Below, one piece after another: positions 16,648 to 28,416 of a DNA stretch of 64,000 bases. How positions within the stretch are numbered: position 1 is the stretch's first letter; each line of letters begins with the position of its first letter. Under the pieces are notes generated by a model that had not been told where the DNA came from, ran no database searches, and saw nothing but the letters and a program-made list of their open reading frames with translations. Source of the stretch: Saccharomonospora marina XMU15 (GTDB lineage Bacteria; Actinomycetota; Actinomycetes; Mycobacteriales; Pseudonocardiaceae); assembly GCF_000244955.1 (NCBI RefSeq), contig NZ_CM001439.1:4200643-4264642 (forward strand), in the 5' to 3' direction. Made by a program: the position numbers and the translations under genes.

Positions 16648-18504
16648 TCAGGCGCCGCGCAGCATGCGCAGGTCTGCCAGCAGCAGCGCTTGCCGTTCGG
16701 GCGGGAACGCCGCGGCGCGAACCGCGTGCTCGGCGAGCCGCCACCTGCCCGCGTCGAGATGGCGCAGGATGGTCGCGACGTCGTGGGTGGCGATGTCGGC
16801 TTCGGCGACGAGCACCCTGACGCCGGTGACGTCCACAACCACCTCGAAAAACGTGCTCGTCTCGGCCGTGCCGCCCGGCCCGGTCGCCACGGCGGACAGC
16901 TTGTGTACCCCGGCGGCGAGCTCTCGCGGGTCGAGCGTGGCCCCGGGGTCGATGGGCTCGCCGTCGAGTGTCACCGTCACCTCGTCGGCGTCCCTGGCGC
17001 TGACAGCAGGCGTCAGCCGCTCGTACCGGTGCAGCCGCGCCCCTTCGCCGGGGGCGGTGATCGCGACGGTCGGCGCGGCCGCGGGTTCGGCGCGGGCTGC
17101 CCGCCGCCAACCGGAGTGCTCCCCCGCCCTGTTGGTGATGATGCCGTCGACGCCGAGTTCGGCCAGCCGCGACCAGCGCGCGGCGTCGTCGACCGTGTAG
17201 GGCATGACCGCGATCCCGGCGTCGTTGAGTCGCTCGACCACCTCCGGACGTGCCAGCAGCGCGTCGGCCGAGGGGTTGTAGGACACCACGCCCAGCTCCT
17301 TTGCCGTGGCTACCGGGTCGGCGTCCAGGCCGCCACGCAGCAGCCCGAGCCGGATTCGCGGTGCCAGCTCCCGCGTGTCTCGCAGCACCCGCACGTCGAA
17401 GCTCTGCAACAGCACCTGCTCTGCCATGCCGCGTCGCAGCACCTCGGACACGATGGCCTCGGTCTGCGCGCTCGTGCGCGGTGCCTTGACCTCGAGCAGC
17501 AGCGTGGAGCCGGTGTTTCGCACCAAGTCGAGTACCTGACCGAGGGTGGGCACCCGCTGGCCCGCGTAGGCGGGTGAGAACCACGAGCCCGCGTCGAGCC
17601 CTGTGACGTACTCGGCGGTCAGCGCGGACACCGCGCCGGAGCCGTTCGTGGTGCGGTCGACCGTCGAGTCGTGCAGCACCACCGGCACGCCGTCGGCGGT
17701 GGTGTGCGCGTCGATCTCGACGTATTCGGCGCCCGCGCGGATTCCGGCAGTGACGGCGGCGAGCGTGTTCTCCGGCGCCACGGCCGAGTAGCCGCGGTGG
17801 GCGATCGTCACCGGCAGTGCCCCGTCAGGCCTGGTGATGGGCGGCGGTGGCAATTCGGTTACCCGCACGTCGTCCACGCTGATCCTGGCGCCGTCGGCCA
17901 CGATGCCGAGCACCCCGGTGTCGGTGCGGGGCAGCCGGTTGGTGGTGAGTACCGGCTCGCCGTCGAAGGTCCAGGTCGCGTTGCTGCCGTGTACCTCGAC
18001 GGACATGCGGATGTCGCGGCCCGTGCCCGCGTCGTGCGGTGCGGAAGCGGTGTCGGTGACGTTCCAGGTGTTGTTGGCCGTTCGTACGGCGAACTCGATG
18101 CCGTTGCTCGCCGTCGACCGCGAACGCATGATCGCCTGGCTCCACGGCGCCGAACCCGAAGGGTCGATGTCGAGCACGATGCCCGCCCAGCGGCTGGCGT
18201 TGTTCACACTCTCGAAGCTAACCGTCGCCTCGACGCGGAAGTCCCGTAACCGGGAGCCGAAGGTGATGCGGGACAGCGCACTCGGTTCGGTTGTGGTGAG
18301 TCGACCGTCGTACACCCGCCACGATCCCGCTACCGGGTTCCAGCCCTGCGGCAGCGTCTCGCCGTCGAAGGACTCGTCCACGACCACACCGACGGGTCCT
18401 TCGGCACCACCGGGCTCGGCCGTCGCGAGACCGGGGAGCGCGGGCCCTGCGGCGGCACCGGCAGCGAGCAGGGCGGCGAGCAGGGCAGCGGGGAAGCGTC
18501 TCAT
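16648..18504 (-). CDS. Secreted glycerophosphodiester phosphodiesterase with an N-terminal LamG-like domain
   Basis: 618 residues. A signal peptide (MRRFPAALLAALLAAG..., cleavage near 29) precedes a beta-rich concanavalin/LamG-like module (about 40-215: DESFDGETLPQGW, GIVLDIDPSG, IEFAVRTANNTW). Residues about 228-470 form the GDPD TIM barrel: IAHRGYSAVAPENTLAA, VEIDAHTTADGVPVVLHD, LLLEVKAP and GVDGIITNRAGE. An Ig/PKD-like repeat and a helical tail follow. The GDPD domain hydrolyses glycerophosphodiesters; a carbohydrate- or teichoic-acid-binding role for the front module is inference. Secreted by Sec with no anchor. Confidence 0.88.
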   Translation of the reverse strand: MRRFPAALLAALLAAGAAAGPALPGLATAEPGGAEGPVGVVVDESFDGETLPQGWNPVAGSWRVYDGRLTTTEPSALSRITFGSRLRDFRVEATVSFESVNNASRWAGIVLDIDPSGSAPWSQAIMRSRSTASNGIEFAVRTANNTWNVTDTASAPHDAGTGRDIRMSVEVHGSNATWTFDGEPVLTTNRLPRTDTGVLGIVADGARISVDDVRVTELPPPPITRPDGALPVTIAHRGYSAVAPENTLAAVTAGIRAGAEYVEIDAHTTADGVPVVLHDSTVDRTTNGSGAVSALTAEYVTGLDAGSWFSPAYAGQRVPTLGQVLDLVRNTGSTLLLEVKAPRTSAQTEAIVSEVLRRGMAEQVLLQSFDVRVLRDTRELAPRIRLGLLRGGLDADPVATAKELGVVSYNPSADALLARPEVVERLNDAGIAVMPYTVDDAARWSRLAELGVDGIITNRAGEHSGWRRAARAEPAAAPTVAITAPGEGARLHRYERLTPAVSARDADEVTVTLDGEPIDPGATLDPRELAAGVHKLSAVATGPGGTAETSTFFEVVVDVTGVRVLVAEADIATHDVATILRHLDAGRWRLAEHAVRAAAFPPERQALLLADLRMLRGA

Positions 18505-18619
18505 CGGGCGAACGCTAGGCACGCGGACTGACGTGCTGGTGAGGCACGAATGGACCTTTCGTGAGCAATCGGCGACGGGTAGGGGCGCGGCCGGGCCCGG
18601 CATCGTGGGGGTGGGCGGG

Positions 18620-18625
18620 TAACGT
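18620..18625 (+). promoter_or_regulatory. -10 box for a leaderless dinG transcript
   Basis: TAACGT lies 7 nt before the GTG at 18633 and no Shine-Dalgarno sequence is present. The spacing fits an RNA starting at the initiation codon and supports choosing this start over 18561. Confidence 0.45.
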
Positions 18626-18632
18626 CTGTTTC

Positions 18633-20693
18633 GTGCCAGCAGACAAATCCGTCCGCTCCGCACCGCCTGGGGTTCGCGAGCTGCTCGCCCACGCCGTGAA
18701 AGCCGTGGGTGGCGCCGAGCGCGACGGCCAGGTGCGCATGGCGGAGGCCGTCGCGGAGGCCATCCGCACCGGCGAACACCTCGCCGTGCAGGCGGGCACG
18801 GGAACGGGCAAGTCGCTGGCCTACCTGGTGCCCGCCATCAGGCACGCGGTGGAACGCGACTCCACCGTCGTGGTTTCCACTGCCACGATCGCGCTGCAGC
18901 GCCAACTCGTGGACCGCGACCTGCCCCGCCTCGCCGACGCGCTGGCCGAGCCGCTCGGCCGCGCGCCGACCTTCGCGATCCTCAAGGGCAGGCGCAACTA
19001 CCTGTGCCTGCACCGGGTTCACACCGGCGCTCCGGAGGAGCCGGAGGACACCGCCCTGTTCGACGCCTTCACCGTCTCCAGGATCGGCAGGGAGGTGAAG
19101 CGGCTGCACGAGTGGTCGTCCGACACCGAAACCGGTGACCGGGACGAACTCGTGCCCGGCGTGTCCGAGCGGGCGTGGCGGCAGGTGTCGGTCACGGCGA
19201 AGGAATGCCTCGGCGTCGCCCGCTGCCCGGTGGGCACGGACTGCTTCGCCGAACGCGCCCGTGCCGAAGCGGGCCGCGCCGATGTGGTGGTGACCAACCA
19301 CGCTCTGCTCGCAATCAACGCACTGCAGGAACACCAGGTGCTTCCCGAGCACGAGGTGACGATCGTCGACGAGGCACACGAACTCGTCGACAGGGTGACC
19401 TCGGCGGCCACGGCCGAACTGACCCCCGCGATGCTGTCCACCGCCGCGCGGCGCTGCGGCAGGCTGATCGACGCCGCCGTCGCCGACCGGTTGCTGGAGT
19501 GCGCCGACGGGCTGTCCCTCGTGCTGGACGACCTGCCACCAGGCCGGATCGACCGGCTGCCCACCGCCGTAGGCGGCGCGGTGGCCGCCGCCCGCGACGC
19601 GGCGCGGGCGTGCCTCACCGCGCTCGGTCCCGACCACAAGGAGGACGTCGAGGGCGCCACAGCCCGCAAGCTCACCCGCTCGCTGCTCGACGAGGTGCAC
19701 GACACGGCCGTGCGGCTGCTGGAGTCGTTCGAGGACGAACAGGCCGACCGCTTCGACGTGGTATGGCGCTCAGGTGATTCGTTCTCGGCCTCACCGCGGC
19801 CGCCCGCACTGCACGTCGCTCCGCTGACCGTGGCGGGGCTGCTGCGCGACCGGGTGTTCGCCAGCAGTACCACCGTGCTCACCTCGGCCACGCTGGCGCT
19901 CGGCGGTAGTTTCGACACCCTGGCCCGGCAGTGGGGGCTGCCGCCGTCTCCAGCGCGCGCGACCGAAGTCGCGGGCACGGCCACCGGCAAGACGCCACCC
20001 AGCGACGATTCCGGTCCCACCTGGACCGGCCTTGACGTGGGTTCGCCGTTCGACTACCGGCGCAACGGCATCCTCTACGTCGCCAAGCAGCTACCCGCGC
20101 CGGGCCGGGACGGGCTCGGCGCCGCGACCCTGGACGAACTGGCCGAACTGATCGACGCGGCAGGCGGGCGCACGCTGGGACTGTTCTCCTCCATGCGGGC
20201 CGCCAAACAGGCGGCCGAGGCGCTGCGCGACCGTGTGCGGTACCCCATCCTGTGCCAGGGCGAGGACGCCACGGCGCTACTGGTCGGCAAGTTCGCCGAC
20301 GACGTGCGCACCTGCCTGTTCGGCACGCTTTCGCTGTGGCAGGGGGTGGACGTGCCCGGGCCGTCGCTTCAGTTGGTCGTGGTCGACCGGCTGCCGTTCC
20401 CGCGCCCTGACGACCCGGTGTCGTCGGCGCGGCAGCGAGCGGTGGACGCGCGCGGCGGCAACGGGTTCCTCACCGTGGCCGCGACGCACGCGGCGCTGCT
20501 GCTCGCGCAGGGTGCGGGGCGGCTGCACCGCAGCGGCACCGACAGGGGTGTGGTGGCCGTGCTCGACCCCAGGCTGGCCACCGCCCGCTACGGGGGTTTC
20601 CTGCGCGCGTCGCTGCCGCCGCTGTGGCCCACCCACGACCCGCGAGTCGTTCGCGACGCGCTGCGCAGACTCGACGCCGCCGCCCCGGACTGA
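18633..20693 (+). CDS. dinG: DinG-family ATP-dependent iron-sulfur DNA helicase
   Basis: 686 residues, superfamily 2 XPD/DinG type. Walker A is QAGTGTGKSLAYLVP, motif Ia STATIALQRQL, and motif II VDEAHEL is a DEAH box. The Fe-S cysteines are in RRNYLCLHRV and KECLGVARCPVGTDCFAE (four Cys). The C-terminal RecA fold has LGLFSSMRAAKQAAEAL, GTLSLWQGVDVPGPSLQLVVVDRLPFP and QGAGRLHRS. It unwinds forked DNA, R-loops or D-loops during repair. The GTG matches the short N-terminus of mycobacterial DinG (Rv1329c). Confidence 0.94.
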   Translation: MPADKSVRSAPPGVRELLAHAVKAVGGAERDGQVRMAEAVAEAIRTGEHLAVQAGTGTGKSLAYLVPAIRHAVERDSTVVVSTATIALQRQLVDRDLPRLADALAEPLGRAPTFAILKGRRNYLCLHRVHTGAPEEPEDTALFDAFTVSRIGREVKRLHEWSSDTETGDRDELVPGVSERAWRQVSVTAKECLGVARCPVGTDCFAERARAEAGRADVVVTNHALLAINALQEHQVLPEHEVTIVDEAHELVDRVTSAATAELTPAMLSTAARRCGRLIDAAVADRLLECADGLSLVLDDLPPGRIDRLPTAVGGAVAAARDAARACLTALGPDHKEDVEGATARKLTRSLLDEVHDTAVRLLESFEDEQADRFDVVWRSGDSFSASPRPPALHVAPLTVAGLLRDRVFASSTTVLTSATLALGGSFDTLARQWGLPPSPARATEVAGTATGKTPPSDDSGPTWTGLDVGSPFDYRRNGILYVAKQLPAPGRDGLGAATLDELAELIDAAGGRTLGLFSSMRAAKQAAEALRDRVRYPILCQGEDATALLVGKFADDVRTCLFGTLSLWQGVDVPGPSLQLVVVDRLPFPRPDDPVSSARQRAVDARGGNGFLTVAATHAALLLAQGAGRLHRSGTDRGVVAVLDPRLATARYGGFLRASLPPLWPTHDPRVVRDALRRLDAAAPD

Positions 20694-20750
20694 GCCCGAC
20701 CACGGCGGCCACTACGGTGAACGCCATTGCCGATCCCGAGGGAGAAATTG

Positions 20751-21086
20751 TTGGCCCCCGACTCATCCAGCGCCAAGTCGCGCTCGGTCAGCGTCGACGA
20801 CACCGGAGTACGCCGTGTGCTCGCCGACGGCAGCGAGGAATCGATCACCTGGGACCAGCTGTCCGCGGTGGTCGTGCGGGTCATCCCGGAAGGCCCGTGG
20901 CGCGAAGACGTCTTCCTGATGCTGGCCGCCGCCGACGGCACCGGAACCGCGGTGCCGAGCGGTGACCCGGCCGCCGACGCGCTGATCGAGCGGTTGCAGA
21001 CGCTGCCGGGATTCGACCACGACAAGTTCGTGGAAGCGATGACCACCGACGCCGACGAGGCCTACGTGGTGTGGAAGGCCTCCTGA
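20751..21086 (+). CDS. Conserved actinobacterial protein of unknown function
   Basis: 111 residues from TTG 20751, chosen because GAGGGAG (20738-20744) sits 6 nt upstream. The sequence SVSVDDTGVRRVLADGSEESITWDQL followed by VVVRVIPEGPWREDVFLML and LPGFDHDKFVEAM looks like a small alpha/beta domain common in actinobacteria. No catalytic residues, signal or membrane segment are evident. It follows dinG by 57 bp, and the stop codon directly abuts the first 21-bp repeat array. Confidence 0.75.
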   Translation: MAPDSSSAKSRSVSVDDTGVRRVLADGSEESITWDQLSAVVVRVIPEGPWREDVFLMLAAADGTGTAVPSGDPAADALIERLQTLPGFDHDKFVEAMTTDADEAYVVWKAS

Positions 21087-21170
21087 CCCGCGAGTCCCCC
21101 GCTCTCGCCCGCGAGTCCCCCGTTCAGACCCGCGAGTGCTGCGTTCGTGCCCGCGAGTGCTGCGTTCCGG
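21087..21170. repeat. 21-bp tandem repeat array 1 (4 units)
   Basis: Four head-to-tail 21-bp units, each beginning CCCGCGAGT (reverse complement ACTCGCGGG), at 21087, 21108, 21129 and 21150. The two left units continue CCCCCG and the two right units GCTGCG. The array starts at the base after the TGA of the plus-strand gene and ends 10 bp before the stop of the convergent PTH2 gene. Confidence 0.9.
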
Positions 21171-21180
21171 GAGGGACGGG

Positions 21181-25008
<3,828 letters not shown>

Positions 25009-25250
25009 TCCTGCCTCCTGCACTCAAACCCCGCGATCGTTGCTCGCCACGGGCGGGGGACCCGCGTTGGCTAGTGGGATCGTAGCCCTCACCGTTTCGG
25101 GTGCCTGCGCCCGGCTGCGGAGATCACGTCCCCGGCATCTGCGCTGTTCACCGCGCCTTACCGCCCTTGAGCGCGAATTCGCAGGTCGCGGCTATGACGC
25201 CGGGAAGCGCCCGAAATCTCGACGTAACGTGCGTCACGCCGCTGAACAAG

Positions 25251-25997
25251 TCATTCGAGCCAGTCGAGGACGGCATCGCCGACCTGCTGCGGCGTCTCCA
25301 GCGGAGTGAGGTGGCCCGCACCCGGGATGACGACGAGTCGTGCCCGTGGCAGCGCATCAGCCAGGTCACCGGCGAGTGCGGGCGGGGTCAGCGAGTCCTG
25401 CTCCCCCACGATCACCAACGCGGGGACGTCGACGTCGCGCAACGCCTCGGTGGAGTCGGGTCGCGCGGCCATCGCACGCAGCGCCCACGCCACACCGGAG
25501 GGCTGCTGGCTTTCGATCAGTTCGCGAACGGTCGCCACCAGTTCGGGGCGGGTCGATCTGGCGTGTTCGCTGAGCAGCTTCGGCAGCATGTCGTCGGCGA
25601 GCCAGCCCTCGATGCCCTCGGACTCGGCGCGGTCGGCCACGGCGAGCCGCTCGGCTCTCGCCTGCTGGGTGTCGGCAGCCGCCCTGGTGTCGATGAACAC
25701 CAGGGCGCCGACCCGTTCCGGTGCCCGACGCAGTACCGCCATCGTCACGTAGCCACCCATGGAGCAGCCGCCGAGCACGACCCTGTCCAGGCCGAGTTTG
25801 TCCAGCATCGCGACGACGTCGGCGGCCGCGTCATCGAGGCTGGGCTCGCGGTTGGTCGGCGGCAGCGGCGTTCGGCCGAGGCCACGCTGATCCGGGGTGA
25901 TGAGCCGGGTTCGCGCAGCCAGCGACTCGCGTAGCGGGTTCCACATCCGCGCGTCCAACGGGTAGGCGTGCAGTAGCACCAGCGGGAGTTCGGGCAT
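25251..25997 (-). CDS. Alpha/beta-hydrolase fold enzyme
   Basis: 248 residues. LVLLHAYPLDARMW is the oxyanion-hole strand-turn. The nucleophile elbow is GGCSMGGYVTMA (Ser about residue 81), the acid is in VIVGEQDSLTPP and the His in IPGAGHLTPLETP. This is closest to 3-oxoadipate enol-lactonase/haloperoxidase-like hydrolases, but the substrate cannot be read from sequence. It is transcribed divergently from an acetyltransferase with 38 bp between start codons, and both genes have leaderless-type -10 boxes in that gap. Confidence 0.88.
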   Translation of the reverse strand: MPELPLVLLHAYPLDARMWNPLRESLAARTRLITPDQRGLGRTPLPPTNREPSLDDAAADVVAMLDKLGLDRVVLGGCSMGGYVTMAVLRRAPERVGALVFIDTRAAADTQQARAERLAVADRAESEGIEGWLADDMLPKLLSEHARSTRPELVATVRELIESQQPSGVAWALRAMAARPDSTEALRDVDVPALVIVGEQDSLTPPALAGDLADALPRARLVVIPGAGHLTPLETPQQVGDAVLDWLE

Positions 25998-26003
25998 GGC
26001 AGG

Positions 26004-26009
26004 ATTCTG
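26004..26009 (-). promoter_or_regulatory. -10 box for the alpha/beta-hydrolase gene
   Basis: On the minus strand CAGAAT ends 6 nt before the ATG at 25997, with no ribosome site between. A leaderless transcript is predicted. Confidence 0.45.
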
Positions 26010-26023
26010 ACGCAAGCAGGCGT

Positions 26024-26029
26024 TACGTT
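26024..26029 (+). promoter_or_regulatory. -10 box for the GNAT gene
   Basis: TACGTT ends 6 nt before the GTG at 26036. Together with the minus-strand box at 26004-26009 it packs two divergent promoters into 38 bp. Confidence 0.45.
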
Positions 26030-26035
26030 CAGGGT

Positions 26036-26575
26036 GTGAGGCGAAGGCTGTTGCCGATGCGCACCCAGCGGTTGTTGCTGCGACCGCTGCGCCAGGACGA
26101 CCTGCCCGCCGTGGTCGACATCCAGGCCGCCGAGGAAACCCACCCTTACGAGCGAGCGCCCGCGACGCCCGCGCAGGCCAGGGAGCGGTTCGCGATCTGG
26201 CGGCAGCACTGGGCGGCGTACGGGTTCGGCTATGTCGCCGTGGTGGAGGTGGATTCCGCGACGGTCGTCGGCATTGGTGGGGTGCAGGTGCGCGACCTGG
26301 ACGGCGAGCGCGTGCTGAACCTGTACTACCGCTTCCTGCCCGCCGCGTGGGGTAAGGGCTACGCCACGGAGATGGCACGTGCCGTGCTGGAGTGGACGCG
26401 GCGGGAACTGCCCGAGCGGGCCGTGGTCGTGATCACGGCGGTGGACAACGCGCCTGCCAGGCGGGTGGCCGACAAGCTCGGACTGCGCCAGTACCACCAG
26501 GACTACTACGAGGGCATGCCCGCCGTGTTCTACCGGCTCGACGGACAGCCCGCGGCAGGCGACTCGCGATCCTGA
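26036..26575 (+). CDS. GNAT-family N-acetyltransferase (RimJ/RimL type)
   Basis: 179 residues from GTG 26036; the ATG at 26057 is an alternative. MRTQRLLLRPLRQDDLPAVVDI is the family N-terminus, VVGIGGVQVRDLDG the beta-4 region, YRFLPAAWGKGYATEMARAVLEW the acetyl-CoA pyrophosphate loop (normally Q/RxxGxG/A; here a variant) and VDNAPARRVADKLGLRQY the C-terminal motif. Likely acetylates a protein N-terminus or small amine; substrate unknown. The last residues (AAGDSRS) come from a degenerate unit of the adjacent 21-bp repeat, and the stop codon overlaps the first full unit. Confidence 0.88.
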   Translation: MRRRLLPMRTQRLLLRPLRQDDLPAVVDIQAAEETHPYERAPATPAQARERFAIWRQHWAAYGFGYVAVVEVDSATVVGIGGVQVRDLDGERVLNLYYRFLPAAWGKGYATEMARAVLEWTRRELPERAVVVITAVDNAPARRVADKLGLRQYHQDYYEGMPAVFYRLDGQPAAGDSRS

Positions 26576-26657
26576 ACGCAGAACTCGCGGGCAGGAACGC
26601 AGAACTCGCGGGCAGGAACGGGGGACTCGCGGGCGGGAACGGGGGACTCGCGGGCGG
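26574..26657. repeat. 21-bp tandem repeat array 2 (4 units)
   Basis: Units at 26574, 26595, 26616 and 26637, each with the core ACTCGCGGGC. Units 1-2 carry GAACGCAGA before the core and units 3-4 GAACGGGGG. The orientation on the plus strand is opposite to array 1. The first two bases are part of the acetyltransferase stop codon, and a decayed unit (GACTCGCG) lies just inside the coding region. The convergent zinc-protein gene ends 7 bp later. Confidence 0.9.
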
Positions 26658-26664
26658 GGGCGAG

Positions 26665-26952
26665 TCAGCGGCGCCGGGTAGGTCTCCTGCGGTCCCTGTT
26701 CTGCCAGCACGCGCGGTGCCAGTGGCGGCGATCGGACACCGAACCGGTCTCTCCCGCGGGCCACGCCACGACGTGCGGCATGCCGGGCCGGATCTCGTGG
26801 TCACAGCCGGGGCAGCGGTAGAACTTCGTGGCGCGCGCACCCGGCACCGTGCGTACGAGCCAGTCACCATCCGGCCCCGACTGCGGCTGCGCCCAGCCGA
26901 CCGACTCCGCCTGCGGCGGCCGGTCGCGGCGAGCGCGGTTGCGTCGAGGCAT
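26665..26952 (-). CDS. Small Arg-rich putative zinc-binding protein
   Basis: 95 residues. Both termini are strongly basic (MPRRNRARRDR..., ...RDRRRPTRRR). The centre has FYRCPGCDHEIRPGMPHVVAWP and DRRHWHRACW, a Cys-x2-Cys plus His-x3-Cys arrangement that can hold one zinc ion in a treble-clef-like fold. This is a conserved actinobacterial family often mislabelled ATP/GTP-binding, although no P-loop is present. Nucleic-acid binding is plausible given the charge. It converges on the GNAT gene across repeat array 2. Confidence 0.8.
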   Translation of the reverse strand: MPRRNRARRDRPPQAESVGWAQPQSGPDGDWLVRTVPGARATKFYRCPGCDHEIRPGMPHVVAWPAGETGSVSDRRHWHRACWQNRDRRRPTRRR

Positions 26953-26979
26953 GCGCCCACGGTAACGCGGCAGGCCCGC

Positions 26980-28113
26980 TCAGTTGTGGGCGAGGACGAG
27001 CGGCACCAATTGCTCGGCCGCCGTGAACGAGCCGTGCTGGCCCAGCAGTGCTGACTCCGTCGGCTCGGCGCCTCGCCGCACCACCCCCGACCGTCCGCGT
27101 GCCGCAACGACGATGTCACCGATCCGGGGCAGCACGTCGTCGGCCACGGTGTCGCCGAACCAGCCTTCCTCGACGGCCTGTTCCCGCCGCACCACCCAGG
27201 CCCGCGAACCCAGTGTCTCCCGCCACGCGGCGAGAACGTCGGATGCCGCCCTGTCCTGGGTGTACACGTGCCTGGCCCTGACCTCACCGGCCAGTGCCCG
27301 CACACCGGCTCGAAGGGCGGGTTCGGTGTCGGCGTCCACCACCGTGTCGTCGAGCCGCACCATGCCATGATCGGCGACCACGGCCAGCAGCGCACCCGAG
27401 GGCAGGTCCTCCACGATCGACTCCACCAGCCGGTCCACCTGACGCAACTGCATGCGCCACGGCAGCGAACCGGGACCGTGCAGGTGTCCCAGCAGGTCGA
27501 CCTCGCTGTGGTAGCCGTAGCAGAACGCCCCTGGCCTGCCCAGCGCGGTGACGACGGCAGAGGCCAGGTCTCCCAGCGCATGCACGCCGACGAAGTCGCC
27601 ACCGTTGAGCACGGCCCGGGTCAGCGGTGTGCCCTCGAACTGGCCCGACGACACCACGCTGACGTCCAGCCCCGCGGCGCTGGCACGGGCGAACGTCGTG
27701 GGCAACGGCTGCACCCGCTGCGCGGGGAGCGTGTCGCTGAGGTCCGCCCCTCTCGGGTGCAACCGCCACCGCAGCGAGTTCAGCACCCCCACCTCGGGCA
27801 ATTCGAAGGTGTAGCCGACCATCCCGTGCTGTCCTGACTGCGCGCCGGTGCCGATGGCCGCGAGTCCGGCGACCGTGGTCGCCGGGTAGCCCGCCCGCAG
27901 CGGCCGCTTGCGCAGGCCGCTGAGCACGGGGGCGTCGGTGGCGTGCTCGGTGAGCAGTTCGAGGCCGAGCCCGTCGATCAGCAGCACGCAGGCACTGTCG
28001 GCGTCGGGCAGTTGCAGCGTGTTCTCGAAATCGGCGACACCGAGGCTCGCCAGCAGCGAGGGCACCACCTCGGCCAGGTGTGGTGTCGCGCGGTCGATCG
28101 GTGGTAGCTCCAC
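26980..28113 (-). CDS. Alkaline-phosphatase-superfamily phosphodiesterase (nucleotide pyrophosphatase type)
   Basis: 377 residues from GTG 28113, with GAGAGG about 8 nt upstream. CVLLIDGLGLELL supplies the first metal Asp, LRAGYPATTVAGLAAIGTG carries the nucleophile Thr (AGYPATT), YGYHSEVDLLGHLHGPGS gives Asp/His ligands and VVADHGMVRL the DHG metal site. These match type I phosphodiesterase/nucleotide pyrophosphatases. No signal peptide is seen, so it is probably cytoplasmic. Substrate unknown. The neighbouring fmdB-like gene is divergent, 55 bp away. Confidence 0.87.
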   Translation of the reverse strand: MELPPIDRATPHLAEVVPSLLASLGVADFENTLQLPDADSACVLLIDGLGLELLTEHATDAPVLSGLRKRPLRAGYPATTVAGLAAIGTGAQSGQHGMVGYTFELPEVGVLNSLRWRLHPRGADLSDTLPAQRVQPLPTTFARASAAGLDVSVVSSGQFEGTPLTRAVLNGGDFVGVHALGDLASAVVTALGRPGAFCYGYHSEVDLLGHLHGPGSLPWRMQLRQVDRLVESIVEDLPSGALLAVVADHGMVRLDDTVVDADTEPALRAGVRALAGEVRARHVYTQDRAASDVLAAWRETLGSRAWVVRREQAVEEGWFGDTVADDVLPRIGDIVVAARGRSGVVRRGAEPTESALLGQHGSFTAAEQLVPLVLAHN

Positions 28114-28156
28114 GCGGCCAAGCCTCTCATTGCTTAGCCGCGCTCGCGGAGTCAGG

Positions 28157-28162
28157 GATAAT
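28157..28162 (+). promoter_or_regulatory. -10 box for the FmdB-like gene
   Basis: GATAAT ends 6 nt before the ATG at 28169; no Shine-Dalgarno sequence. One of the best -10 matches among the leaderless candidates here. Confidence 0.55.
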
Positions 28163-28168
28163 GGCCCC

Positions 28169-28372
28169 ATGCCGACCTATGCCTACCGCTGCCGGGAGTG
28201 CACCGAGTCCTTCGAACTGAACCGGCCGATGAGCGAGTCGGGCGCTCCCGCGAAGTGCCCGGAAGGGCACGAGGACACCGTCAGACTGCTCACCACCGTG
28301 GCGCTCACCGGTTCGGCAAGCGCGCAGCCGCCCTCCGGTGGCTGCTGCGGAGGGGCGTGCGGCTGCGGCTGA
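28169..28372 (+). CDS. FmdB-family zinc-ribbon protein
   Basis: 67 residues. MPTYAYRCRECTESFEL gives the first CxxC knuckle of the FmdB (CxxC_CxxC_SSSS) family. The second knuckle is CPEGH, with His where Cys is usual. The tail is Gly/Cys-rich (GGCCGGACGCG), adding four cysteines. Named after a putative regulator of formamidase in methylotrophs, the family has no settled function. The protein is cytoplasmic and probably binds zinc. Predicted leaderless. Confidence 0.88.
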   Translation: MPTYAYRCRECTESFELNRPMSESGAPAKCPEGHEDTVRLLTTVALTGSASAQPPSGGCCGGACGCG

Positions 28373-28416
28373 ACTGCCGTTGTTACCGTTGACTTGCGGC
28401 TGGCCCACGCGCGGGC

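Noticed and set aside
26573-26656. A peptide repeat of the type NAELAGR-NAELAGR-NGGLAGG
   Set aside because: It is the in-frame translation of the 21-bp DNA repeat array, found in both strand orientations at four places and outside any gene with a start site.
26665-26952. ATP/GTP-binding protein
   Set aside because: Homologs often carry this label, but there is no Walker A or B motif; the conserved residues are Cys/His.
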